A DNA stretch of 39,242 nt from an uncultured cyanobacterium (GTDB taxonomy: Bacteria > Cyanobacteriota > Cyanobacteriia > Cyanobacteriales > FACHB-T130): assembly GCA_936920195.1 (NCBI GenBank), contig CAKZHE010000258.1, forward strand, positions 1-39,242. Direction: 5' to 3'. Positions within the stretch are counted from its first letter, which is position 1. Every line of letters starts with the position of its first letter. The notes under the pieces are model-generated. The model searched no databases. It saw only the letters and a list, made by a program, of their open reading frames with translations, and was not told the origin of the DNA. This document shows, piece by piece, positions 9,561 to 16,797 of the stretch. Position numbers and translations under genes: made by a program.

Positions 9561-9603
9561 TTTTTAAGGGGGATTTAGGGGGATCTCCGAGATATAAACA
9601 GTG

Positions 9604-9620
9604 TTAACTGAACTGTATTG
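9604..9620. repeat. solo copy of the 6623-6640 arm
   Basis: TTAACTGAACTGTATTG is the exact reverse complement of 6624-6640. It sits just upstream of the ribosome-binding site of the ABC ATPase gene, so it may be a solo end left by an excised or recombined element. Confidence 0.7.
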
Positions 9621-9646
9621 AGTCCTGGGAAACGAAAGGAGATAGA

Positions 9647-10318
9647 ATGGCAACCACAATTTGGATGGAAAGCATTATCAAAACCTACCGCCTAGGGGAA
9701 ATAGATGTGCCTGTTCTCAAAGGTATCGATCTCAATATTCAGGAAGGCGAATATGTGGCAATTATGGGGATGTCTGGTTCGGGCAAATCTACCCTAATGA
9801 ATATTCTTGGTTGTTTAGACCGTCCTAGTGCGGGAAACTATGTTTTAGAAGGCCGAAATTTAACCACTTTAGATGACGATGATTTGGCATATATTCGCAA
9901 TCAACGAATTGGTTTCGTCTTTCAACAATTTAATTTGCTGCCCCGCGCCACTGCCTTAGATAATGTCATGCTGCCGATGATCTATGCGGGAGTTTCTAAA
10001 AACCAGCGCCGCCGTCGGGCAGAAGAAGCTTTAACCAGAGTTGGTTTGGCAGAAAGAATGAGTAATCGCCCCAATCAATTATCAGGAGGACAACAACAAC
10101 GAGTAGCCATCGCTCGCGCCCTAGTGAATCGTCCTGCCTTGGTGTTAGCGGATGAACCGACAGGAGCTTTAGATACTCAAACCTCTGAGGAAGTGATGGG
10201 GTTATTAGGGGATTTAAACCGTCAAGGAATTACCATTGTGATTGTTACCCACGAACCAGATATTGCCGCTCGCACCCAGCGGACAATTCATGTTAAAGAT
10301 GGGTTAGTGATTTCTTGA
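9647..10318 (+). CDS. ABC transporter ATP-binding protein, MacB/LolD type
   Basis: A 223-residue ABC ATPase with every canonical motif: Walker [10 protein letters not shown] (41-49), Q-loop in [11 protein letters not shown], signature [15 protein letters not shown], Walker [14 protein letters not shown] and switch histidine in VTHEPDI. Length, [21 protein letters not shown] and [17 protein letters not shown] place it in the MacB/LolD/FtsE-like group, which works with FtsX-fold permeases in lipoprotein, peptide or macrolide export. A good AGGAG lies about 8 bases before the ATG. No permease gene is adjacent, so it is an orphan here; the partner must lie elsewhere. Substrate unknown. Confidence 0.9.
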   Translation: MATTIWMESIIKTYRLGEIDVPVLKGIDLNIQEGEYVAIMGMSGSGKSTLMNILGCLDRPSAGNYVLEGRNLTTLDDDDLAYIRNQRIGFVFQQFNLLPRATALDNVMLPMIYAGVSKNQRRRRAEEALTRVGLAERMSNRPNQLSGGQQQRVAIARALVNRPALVLADEPTGALDTQTSEEVMGLLGDLNRQGITIVIVTHEPDIAARTQRTIHVKDGLVIS

Positions 10319-10869
10319 ATTGAGTCCAGTCGCTAGCTAGTCATCGCTCTATCCAGATAGTACAATTGTTTCAGTTTCTTGTTTATCGGGAACGTCAGTA
10401 TAACTAAACATAATATTTTTTTGTTAACAGATTGTTATTTTTAATGAAGCAATCAACTAACCAAGCTACACAGTGTATATACCCACGGCAAAATACTGCC
10501 TGTATATTTCCTTAAATCGAATTAATATTTGCTGCTTCCCTTTCCAAGTAAAGGTTTAGAGATTAAAGCCGAAGATGAGAACTATTAATATTTCTTTTAA
10601 ATGCGATCAATATCACTTTAGCTTGTGATTTAAGCACTGTTAATTTGTGATTCTGCTCAACAATTAATTGTTTCAATTGACTAGACATTCAGAGAAGTAT
10701 CTGATATCGTCTGTAAGTAGTGTGGGTTTTACGGATAATTCAGTGAAAACCGCAGGATCGCTAAAAAACCTGGTTTCTACTGATTTTATCAATGTCTTCA
10801 TCTTCCATGACTCAAATCACACACATCCTTTACAAAAAGGACTAGCCAGCTAGAGACTTGTCTGATATT

Positions 10870-10897
10870 TTGAAGATAAATCAAGGTTTTGTATAAA
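10870..10897 (+). promoter_or_regulatory. possible promoter of terpene synthase
   Basis: TTGAAG (10870-10875) and TATAAA (10892-10897) are separated by 16 bp, upstream of the terpene synthase. AT-rich DNA yields such matches by chance, so this is a weak call. Confidence 0.3.
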
Positions 10898-10935
10898 AGT
10901 AAAAACTTCAAAACACTTTGGTTTTAACAATCAGA

Positions 10936-10983
10936 TTTTTCTCAAGCGCAATCTACACGTTTTTCTCAACCGCAATCTACACG
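10936..10983 (+). repeat. two tandem 24-bp direct repeats
   Basis: Two adjacent 24-bp copies (10936-10959 and 10960-10983), each beginning TTTTTCTCAA and ending CGCAATCTACACG, differ at one base (G versus C at unit position 11). They end 37 bp before the terpene synthase start. They could be a repeated regulator site or a replication-slippage duplication. Confidence 0.85.
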
Positions 10984-11020
10984 CATTTTTTGTTCTTTCT
11001 CTATCCTGGGTGCATTTATC

Positions 11021-12184
11021 ATGAATACCGTTGTAACTCCATCCCTCTACTGTCCATTTCCTACAAAAGTCAACGAACATATTAAGCAAGCAGAACAACA
11101 TACTAATGAATGGGTAATTAAATTCAATCTGCTCCAAAATGAATCGGCTTACAAGAACTTTTATGCTGCTAAGTTCTTTGAATTGGCTGCTTATTTTTTT
11201 CCAGATGCTCCTTTTGAAGAGTTCAAAATTGTCACTGATTGGTCTAGCTGGGTCTTTATTTGGGACGACCAATGCGATATGTTGAATTTGGGTCAAAATC
11301 CTGATCTATTAAAAATTTATCAGACAAGACTGCTAGAAGTTCTTAAAGGATATCAGCCAAATCACGGAGATATTCCGCTAGCTTGGGCATTAAAAGACAT
11401 TCGCGATCGGATTCTTGCAAAAGCTAGTAAACCTTGGTTTTGTACTTTTATTCGCGTAGTAGAAGACTATTTCAACGCTTGTATTTGGGAGGCTAATAAC
11501 CGTATGCGAAAGCAGATTCCAGGAGTTGATATATACATAGAAAAAAGGGTGGACACTGGTGCAGCATATACAATTTTTAAATTGCTTGAGTTTACACAAC
11601 AGATTTTTCTTCCTGAAGCAATACAAGAACATTTTTTCGTGAAAGAGCTAGCCAAAATAGCTAATAATGTCATCTGCTGGAGTAATGACATATTCTCACT
11701 GCATAGAGAAATGAAGCAAGGTGATGTCCACAACTTAGTTTTAGCAATCAAGAATGAACAACGTCTGAGTCTAGATCAAGCTATTAAAGAAGCGGCAAGA
11801 CTTCATAATACTGAAGCGCAAAGTTTTCTGGACTTAGAAGCAAATTTACCTAAATTTGGCGAAGAAATAGATGCTAAACTGAGGAGCTATATATTAGGAT
11901 TGCGCTACTGCATTGGAGGCAATCTGGATTGGTCTGCTCATACCTATCGCTATCAAACTAATGCCAAGGGATTTTTACAAGCTACTGCTATTGTCAATCC
12001 CTCACTCAAAACCTCTCAAACTGCCTCAAAGTCTGATAAAAACTTATTAATCAGTCATCGCAAGTTTGTTTCGCAAAACTCCAATAAAATTGTTTCCAAA
12101 TCCGATAAAAATCTATTGCCAAAGTTTGAACAAATTTTGGAAGTTTCAAATGAAGTTTCAAAAGTTTCACCTGTAGTACCGTAG
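11021..12184 (+). CDS. class I terpene synthase (sesquiterpene cyclase type)
   Basis: A 387-residue terpene cyclase expected to ionise a prenyl diphosphate, probably farnesyl diphosphate, and cyclise it. Visible motifs: the metal-binding aspartate motif DDQCD (82-86), a pyrophosphate-sensor arginine R176 in YIEKRVDTG, the NSE triad NDIFSLHRE (222-230) followed by GDVHNLV, and the C-terminal R310-Y311 pair after GNLDWS. Overall it resembles Nostoc-type selinene/germacrene cyclases. It is not clearly the methylisoborneol type, and no methyltransferase of that pathway or P450 is adjacent. Residues after about 320 form a low-complexity tail with SKSDKNLL twice, unlike usual family ends. The ATG has only a poor upstream RBS. 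The gene is AT-rich like its long leader. Its stop codon lies inside a REP-like hairpin. The exact product cannot be told from sequence. Confidence 0.88.
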   Translation: MNTVVTPSLYCPFPTKVNEHIKQAEQHTNEWVIKFNLLQNESAYKNFYAAKFFELAAYFFPDAPFEEFKIVTDWSSWVFIWDDQCDMLNLGQNPDLLKIYQTRLLEVLKGYQPNHGDIPLAWALKDIRDRILAKASKPWFCTFIRVVEDYFNACIWEANNRMRKQIPGVDIYIEKRVDTGAAYTIFKLLEFTQQIFLPEAIQEHFFVKELAKIANNVICWSNDIFSLHREMKQGDVHNLVLAIKNEQRLSLDQAIKEAARLHNTEAQSFLDLEANLPKFGEEIDAKLRSYILGLRYCIGGNLDWSAHTYRYQTNAKGFLQATAIVNPSLKTSQTASKSDKNLLISHRKFVSQNSNKIVSKSDKNLLPKFEQILEVSNEVSKVSPVVP

Positions 12185-12263
12185 GTTGGGTTAAGCGACA
12201 GCGAAACCCAACAAATTACTGATAAATGTTGGGTTTCCACTATCGTTCCAACCCAACCTACGG
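12179..12263. repeat. REP-like long hairpin
   Basis: The outer arms CCGTAGGTTGGGTT (12179-12192) and AACCCAACCTACGG (12250-12263) are perfectly complementary. The inner arms GAAACCCAACA (12203-12213) and TGTTGGGTTTC (12227-12237) also are. The left arm contains the last codon and stop of the terpene synthase. It may double as a terminator, and it abuts the 3' end of a broken REP-associated transposase. Confidence 0.85.
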
Positions 12264-12267
12264 TTTA

Positions 12268-12519
12268 TCACTCGTGACCAACCTGGCTATCAAACTCAAT
12301 TTTGACATTCTCCCCCCAATCTCTTGAATAATAGCCATGTTGAACATAACGATGAAAACTTGAATATTCCCAATCCCTTGGTGCAGCAACCAAACCATGC
12401 TTAACCGGGTTATAATGAATATAATTCAAATGGTTATTAAAATCTACTTCATCTCGGATTTGATGTTCCCAAAACCGTCTCTGCCAGATAGGTTGCTCGC
12501 CTTTCCTCATGTAAGACAC
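12268..12519 (-). pseudogene. REP-associated tyrosine transposase, C-terminal remnant
   Basis: An 83-residue frame matching the C-terminal part of TnpA_REP/Y1 transposases: GEQPIWQRRFWEHQIRD, the tyrosine-bearing DFNNHLNYIHYNPVKHGLV, and DWEYSSFHRYV. In these single-strand DNA transposases the N-terminal half carries the paired-histidine (HUH) metal site. That half is absent, so the frame begins roughly where residue 90-100 of an intact protein would be. The DNA beyond its start (12520 upward) holds another palindrome and no remainder of the gene. It is therefore probably inactive. It lies 4 bp from a REP-like hairpin, the kind of substrate this family mobilises. Confidence 0.85.
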
Positions 12520-12530
12520 TGAGGGATTTT

Positions 12531-12598
12531 GTTTGTATTGCTCCGGACAATTACGGGTAAAATCACTGCGGAATGCAGTCCGGAGTAATTCTACAAAC
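12531..12598. repeat. imperfect palindromic element
   Basis: GTTTGTATTGCTCCGGAC (12531-12548) and the inverse GTCCGGAGTAATTCTACAAAC (12578-12598) pair with a small bulge. The element lies where the missing 5' part of the transposase remnant would be, so it may mark the deletion or insertion that broke it. Confidence 0.65.
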
Positions 12599-12772
12599 TA
12601 TGCTTGATTTGATAAATTGTATAGTTACCCGGAATAGCTTCACTTTTTTATCCTTGGGAAACTTCTTTATTTTAATAATCTTCCCAGTTTCTAGTTCGGT
12701 TTCATTCCAGGATAAGGAATCAACCCTTTGATATTAGAGGATGGCGATCGCCTAAAAATTAGGAACAAAACA

Positions 12773-13516
12773 ATGTCAGAAACATGGTATAAAGAAGACT
12801 TGGCATATATCCATGATGTGGGCTACCGCGATTATGCCCTCAAATCTACTCCTGCCATCCTCAAAATCTTGGCAGAAAACCAGCTTCGGCAAGGTTTAAT
12901 AGTAGAATTGGGTTGTGGGAGTGGATTATCTGCCCTAGAATTAGTCAAGGCAAATTATCAAGTTTTGGGAATCGATCTTTCTGCCGATTTGATTGCCATT
13001 GCCAGAAAAAGAGTCCCGCAGGCAGAATTTCGAGTAGAATCCTTGTGGAAAGCGGAAATTCCCTCCTGTCATGCAGTTATCTCCATCGGGGAATGTCTGA
13101 ATTATTTGTTTGATACTGAAAGCGATCGCCCTACCCTTTTCCAACTATTCCACCGCATTTATCAAGCCTTAATTCCCGGTGGGATTTTCATCTTTGATAT
13201 TGTTGAACCAGGGCAGGTATTGCCAGGAACCACCACCAAAAGTTTTAATGAAGGTCAGGATTGGATTGTGCTGGTAGAAAAGCAAGAAAATCCCGAATCA
13301 AATATATTAACTCGCCGAATTATTAGTTTTCGCCAAGTTGGAGCATACTATCGGCGAGATGATGAAATCCACCATTTGCAGTTGTACAAATCAACCGAGA
13401 TTGCTGAAGCACTAAACCAAGTTGGTTTTCAAGTCCAAATTCAGCATAGTTATGGCGAGTATAATTTACGAACCGCCCATGCTGCCTTCATTGCTCGCAA
13501 ACCAATTGAGCATTAA
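12773..13516 (+). CDS. class I SAM-dependent methyltransferase
   Basis: A Rossmann-fold methyltransferase of 247 residues from the ATG at 12773. An in-frame TTG at 12728 would add 15 residues, but these include a HIP1 site and have no family look, so the ATG (MSETWYKEDLAYIHDVGY) is preferred. Motif I is LIVELGCGSGLSALEL; motif II is VLGIDLSADLIAIARKR (acidic D for the adenosyl ribose); the motif IV/V region includes AVISIGECLNYL and ALIPGGIFIFDI. Small-molecule methyltransferases of this type are common; the substrate is unknown. It is convergent with the TetR gene and 500 bp from the terpene synthase. A biosynthetic link with the latter is possible but unsupported. Confidence 0.85.
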   Translation: MSETWYKEDLAYIHDVGYRDYALKSTPAILKILAENQLRQGLIVELGCGSGLSALELVKANYQVLGIDLSADLIAIARKRVPQAEFRVESLWKAEIPSCHAVISIGECLNYLFDTESDRPTLFQLFHRIYQALIPGGIFIFDIVEPGQVLPGTTTKSFNEGQDWIVLVEKQENPESNILTRRIISFRQVGAYYRRDDEIHHLQLYKSTEIAEALNQVGFQVQIQHSYGEYNLRTAHAAFIARKPIEH

Positions 13517-13533
13517 TTGATTTTAACGATGGC

Positions 13534-13594
13534 TAGGGGCGGGTTTATTCAGGTTATTGGTGAGTATTACAATTTATCCCCAAACCCGCCCCTA
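13534..13594. terminator. palindrome between convergent genes
   Basis: TAGGGGCGGGTTT (13534-13546) and AAACCCGCCCCTA (13582-13594) are perfect 13-bp inverted arms around a 35-base spacer. They lie between the methyltransferase and the convergent TetR gene. This is a widespread cyanobacterial palindrome type and could stop transcription from both sides. Confidence 0.6.
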
Positions 13595-13642
13595 CAAGGT
13601 TAATAATTCGTTTTTTATGGGACATTTGGTGGTAATTGGCAA

Positions 13643-14227
13643 TTATGGACGACTCCACTGTTCGATAAACCAATCCATCACCAGACAAAGTTGGGATTCT
13701 TCCGGCTCGCGATACCCCTCAATCACCGCAATCGAAAGGAAACAGGAAATGGCATACATAAACACTTCCGCATCCCTAGCTGGATTGGCAATCTGAAAAT
13801 CATTGCTAGCAATTCCCTTTTCGAGAATGCTTAAAATTGTATTTTGCCGCCAAGTTGTTTCTTCCACCAAGCTTTCTGGCTTCAACCGAAGGGCAATTCG
13901 GATAATTTCAGCGGCGTGGGCGGAACTGATGCGAGTTTCTTGGGCAGCGCGAAAACGATTTAGAATGTAGGAACGGAGCTTTTCCACTGGGGAAATGGGC
14001 GATCGCAAAATGGTTTCAGCCGCCTCTACATGGCGCTGGGCAAAGGCTTCAGCGCAGGAGAGGATGATTTCTTCCTTGTTTTTGAAGTATAAATATAGCG
14101 TGCCAACAGCAATGCCTGCATCCCTAGCAATTTCTTGCATGGTAGTTTTCTGCACCCCATAGGTGCGAAAGCGCTGCTTTGCCGAAGTGAGAATGGCGAC
14201 TTTTTTGGCGGTATCGAGTTTCTGCAT
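13643..14227 (-). CDS. TetR/AcrR family transcriptional regulator
   Basis: A 194-residue TetR-type repressor. The N-terminal DNA-binding domain is clear: AILTSAKQRFRTYGVQKTTMQEIARDAGIAVGTLYLYFKNKEEI, with the helix-turn-helix at about residues 27-47. The rest is a helical ligand/dimerisation domain without a recognisable specificity signature. A perfect 13-bp palindrome, TGTGGCTGCCACA, lies 10 bp upstream of its start, which suggests autoregulation. The gene is divergent from the ATPase cassette at 14407, with only 179 bp between them, so it may also control that cassette. Confidence 0.92.
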   Translation of the reverse strand: MQKLDTAKKVAILTSAKQRFRTYGVQKTTMQEIARDAGIAVGTLYLYFKNKEEIILSCAEAFAQRHVEAAETILRSPISPVEKLRSYILNRFRAAQETRISSAHAAEIIRIALRLKPESLVEETTWRQNTILSILEKGIASNDFQIANPARDAEVFMYAISCFLSIAVIEGYREPEESQLCLVMDWFIEQWSRP

Positions 14228-14237
14228 AGTTACTTAC

Positions 14238-14250
14238 TGTGGCTGCCACA
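14238..14250. promoter_or_regulatory. candidate TetR operator
   Basis: TGTGGCTGCCACA is a perfect palindrome around a central T, located between the divergent TetR gene and the ATPase gene and close to the TetR start. A short tandem repeat of TGATGGGG(TG) follows at about 14261-14280. Position and symmetry fit a TetR-family operator; binding is inferred. Confidence 0.45.
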
Positions 14251-14406
14251 ACTTTCCCTGTGATGGGGTGATGGGGTGATAAACTAGAGTTTTTAATAAT
14301 TCTAGCCGAAACTGTCAGGCGATCGCGATATAATCATCAATGTAGAATTCCGCACTTCAGTCCGCCAGTTTTCTAGCAGCATTATTAAGATTGTTGGAGG
14401 TAGCTT

Positions 14407-15786
14407 GTGACATTAGACTATTTAACTGAAATTTATAGTTCCTTTGAACCCTTTCAATCTCCCCAAAATGATGGTGATGATGGTGATGATGTTTATGTGG
14501 ATTGCCAAGATGTGCGGGGAGGGTGGGATGTGGTTCGCGAGTTGGGACATAAAATTACTCGTTCTAAAAAACCCACCTGTCAACTTTATTCTGGACATAG
14601 AGGCGTTGGTAAATCCACAGAACTTCTGCGGTTAAAGGAATATTTAGAAGAAAACCAGTATTTTGTGATTTATTTTGCTGCTAACGATCAAGATATTGAA
14701 CCTCAAGATGCTGAATATACAGATATTTTATTTTCTTGTACGCGCCATTTAGTAGAAGCAGTTAAACTCAAAAACCATAATCCCTTGCTCAACTGGTTAA
14801 ACGCCAGGTGGGAATCTCTCAAAGATATTGCCCTTACAGATATTTCCTGGGAAGGTTTGAGTTTAGAAGCGCAGATATCTCAGTTTGCCAAAATCACTAC
14901 CAATTTGCGAGCAACTCCCGATAAACGCCGGGAACTGCGCCAGAAAATTAATGCTAATACGCCATCTCTGGTAGAAGCGTTGAACAGCTTTATCAAAGAA
15001 GCACAAAAATCTTTGGATAGTAATTCTCGCGGCATCGTATTAATTGCCGACAATTTGGATCGAATTGTGGAAACCAAAGAAGAGGGCAAACCCAGTAACT
15101 ATGATGATATTTATTTGAATCGCAGTGAAATCATGCGGGGATTAGCTTGTCATGTGATTTATACTGTACCAATTGCGATGGTGTATTCCGGTAAAGGCAC
15201 GCAACTTGAAAATAATTATGACAAACCGAATGTATTACCAATGGTGATGGTACGCAATCCAGATGGGAGTGAAAATCAAAAAGGATTAGAGAAATTGCAA
15301 GAACTGATCTGTCGTCGGGTTAAGAAAATTGAATCCAATTTAGGGAAAACTTTAACTTTAACAGGGGGAATTGCAGAGCCAGATACTGATACTCCCCCCG
15401 TGTTTGATAGTCCTGAGACATTAAAACAGCTTTGTTTGATGAGTGGCGGTCATGTGCGAAACTTGATGCAATTGATTCAAAAAGCAATTGATTGGACGGA
15501 TGAGTTGCCAATCACGGCGAAAGCAGCTAAACGAGCGATGGAAGAGGCGCGGGAAACTTTTCAAAAGACTATTCAAGAGGATCAATGGGAGATTTTGGCG
15601 CGAGCTTGCAATTTGCAACAATCAGATAATGATGAGCAACATTTACGCTTGCTGCTAAATCGCGCTTTGCTAGAATATCGGTATTATGATGAGAATGACA
15701 AGTTAAAGATTTGGTGTAATGTTCATCCTCTCATTGAAGAGATTAAAAAATTTCAGGATGCACTGAAGCAGGTTAAATCCCTATGA
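14407..15786 (+). CDS. P-loop ATPase of ATPase-TPR-vWA cassette
   Basis: A 459-residue AAA/STAND-like ATPase. It starts at GTG, supported by GGAGG at 14396-14400. Walker A is GHRGVGKST (63-71) and the Walker B strand is GIVLIADNLD (about 209-218). An acidic run near 21-32 (NDGDDGDDVY) is encoded by a GATGGTGATGAT-like repeat. The C-terminal part (QLCLMSGGHVRNLMQLIQKAI and beyond) looks like the winged-helix/lid region of Orc/Cdc6- or NACHT-type ATPases. No membrane segment is visible. The next gene overlaps its stop by 4 bp (ATGA), so the two are translationally coupled. Such pairs are common in cyanobacteria but I know no assigned function. A conflict or signalling role is inference from the architecture. 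Confidence 0.72.
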   Translation: MTLDYLTEIYSSFEPFQSPQNDGDDGDDVYVDCQDVRGGWDVVRELGHKITRSKKPTCQLYSGHRGVGKSTELLRLKEYLEENQYFVIYFAANDQDIEPQDAEYTDILFSCTRHLVEAVKLKNHNPLLNWLNARWESLKDIALTDISWEGLSLEAQISQFAKITTNLRATPDKRRELRQKINANTPSLVEALNSFIKEAQKSLDSNSRGIVLIADNLDRIVETKEEGKPSNYDDIYLNRSEIMRGLACHVIYTVPIAMVYSGKGTQLENNYDKPNVLPMVMVRNPDGSENQKGLEKLQELICRRVKKIESNLGKTLTLTGGIAEPDTDTPPVFDSPETLKQLCLMSGGHVRNLMQLIQKAIDWTDELPITAKAAKRAMEEARETFQKTIQEDQWEILARACNLQQSDNDEQHLRLLLNRALLEYRYYDENDKLKIWCNVHPLIEEIKKFQDALKQVKSL

Positions 15787-16685
15787 GTCTGACTAAATCA
15801 TCGGATAGCGAATCGCCAACTATTGCACCTTCTAAGGAGGAAGTCTATCAGGCTTTGCTCCGCTCTTTGCGGCGGAGAAAAGGCTTTGGAATTGTGTTTG
15901 TGCAATGTTCTCCCGGCGAAACTGTCCAGTTAATTCAGCGGATGCGGCAAGGTTTACCGCAGAAAAAGATTGAAGTTTTGCAGCTAACCCAACCAACTGA
16001 GAATCTCTACGATTTAATCGCGAATTTTCCCGACTGTCACGATCTCAATATTTTGCTAATTCAAGGGATAGAAAAGTCTCTGGAGCCTTATATTAAACCG
16101 GGGTATGGAGGGGATGGAAATTACTACATTTTGGATGTTGTCCCTCCGATACTTAGCCATTTAAATCAACGGCGAGAGAAATTTAGAGATGATTTCAGTA
16201 AAATCTGTTTTGTATTTGTTTTGCCATTTTATGCAGTTAAATATTTAATTCGCCGCGCCCCGGATTTTTTTGACTGGAGTGCGGGAGTATTTGTATTAAC
16301 GACAGAATCAGAACATTTAGAGTCTAAATCGGATAAATTTTTACAGTTAGACAATCTAGGTGTTGTTTTCAATTCTCTAGAAGAAATTAATCAAGGCATT
16401 GATTTCTATCAACGGCAATTAGCAAAGAGTCGAGAAACTAAAGATTATCAGGGAGAAGTAGATGCTCTGATAGGGTTAGGTAGTGCTTACTACTATCTGG
16501 GAGAATATAAAAAAACGATCGCTTTCCACGAAAAATCTTTAGCGATTAGTCGGGAAATTGGCTACCGTCAAGGGGAAGCAACTTCTCTGGGAAATTTAGG
16601 CAGTGCTTACGACTCTCTGGGAGAATATGAAAAAGCGATCGCTTTTCACGAACAATCTTTAGCGATTAAACGGGAAATTGAATAG
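15783..16685 (+). CDS. degenerate P-loop domain plus TPR protein, probably truncated
   Basis: A 300-residue protein. Residues 20-190 look like an inactive P-loop domain: FGIVFVQCSPGETVQLIQRM (35-54) stands where a Walker A would be but lacks the GK[ST], and ICFVFVLPFYAVKYLIRR resembles a Walker B strand. Two clear tetratricopeptide repeats follow from about 220, each with LGSAYxxLGEYxKxIAFHExSLAIxREI. The frame ends abruptly after the second repeat (EQSLAIKREIE). Relatives usually carry more repeats. The DNA just past the stop (GAGATGATAGCCAACCAGCG) could read as GDDSQPA-type repeat continuation in another frame, so a frameshift or deletion is likely. It overlaps the upstream ATPase by 4 bp and is followed by the vWA-like gene 112 bp downstream. 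Confidence 0.65.
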   Translation: MSLTKSSDSESPTIAPSKEEVYQALLRSLRRRKGFGIVFVQCSPGETVQLIQRMRQGLPQKKIEVLQLTQPTENLYDLIANFPDCHDLNILLIQGIEKSLEPYIKPGYGGDGNYYILDVVPPILSHLNQRREKFRDDFSKICFVFVLPFYAVKYLIRRAPDFFDWSAGVFVLTTESEHLESKSDKFLQLDNLGVVFNSLEEINQGIDFYQRQLAKSRETKDYQGEVDALIGLGSAYYYLGEYKKTIAFHEKSLAISREIGYRQGEATSLGNLGSAYDSLGEYEKAIAFHEQSLAIKREIE

Positions 16686-16797
16686 AGATGATAGCCAACC
16701 AGCGATCGCCCACCATCTAAAAATTTAATGTTATCGTTGCCAATGGACTGACTACCCTAATAATTGTAATCTGAATGCAGATCTTAAAGGTCAAACT

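Larger units (their letters stand above)
10319..11020. other. AT-rich spacer upstream of terpene synthase
   Basis: About 700 bp with no gene I can support: short frames here lack RBS and family features. It is distinctly AT-rich compared with its neighbours. Its only clear structure is the direct repeat at 10936-10983 and a weak promoter-like pair just upstream of it. Confidence 0.6.

Noticed and set aside
10668-10853. 61-residue frame in the AT-rich spacer before the terpene synthase
   Set aside because: TTG start without RBS, low-complexity composition and no recognisable motif.
10931-11296. 121-residue minus-strand frame opposite the terpene synthase start
   Set aside because: Antisense shadow. 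Its C-terminal CRLRLRK repeats simply reflect the 24-bp DNA direct repeat.
11021-12184. 2-methylisoborneol synthase operon
   Set aside because: No GPP methyltransferase or cyclic-nucleotide-binding gene is adjacent. The methyltransferase at 12773 is a generic class I enzyme separated by transposon debris.
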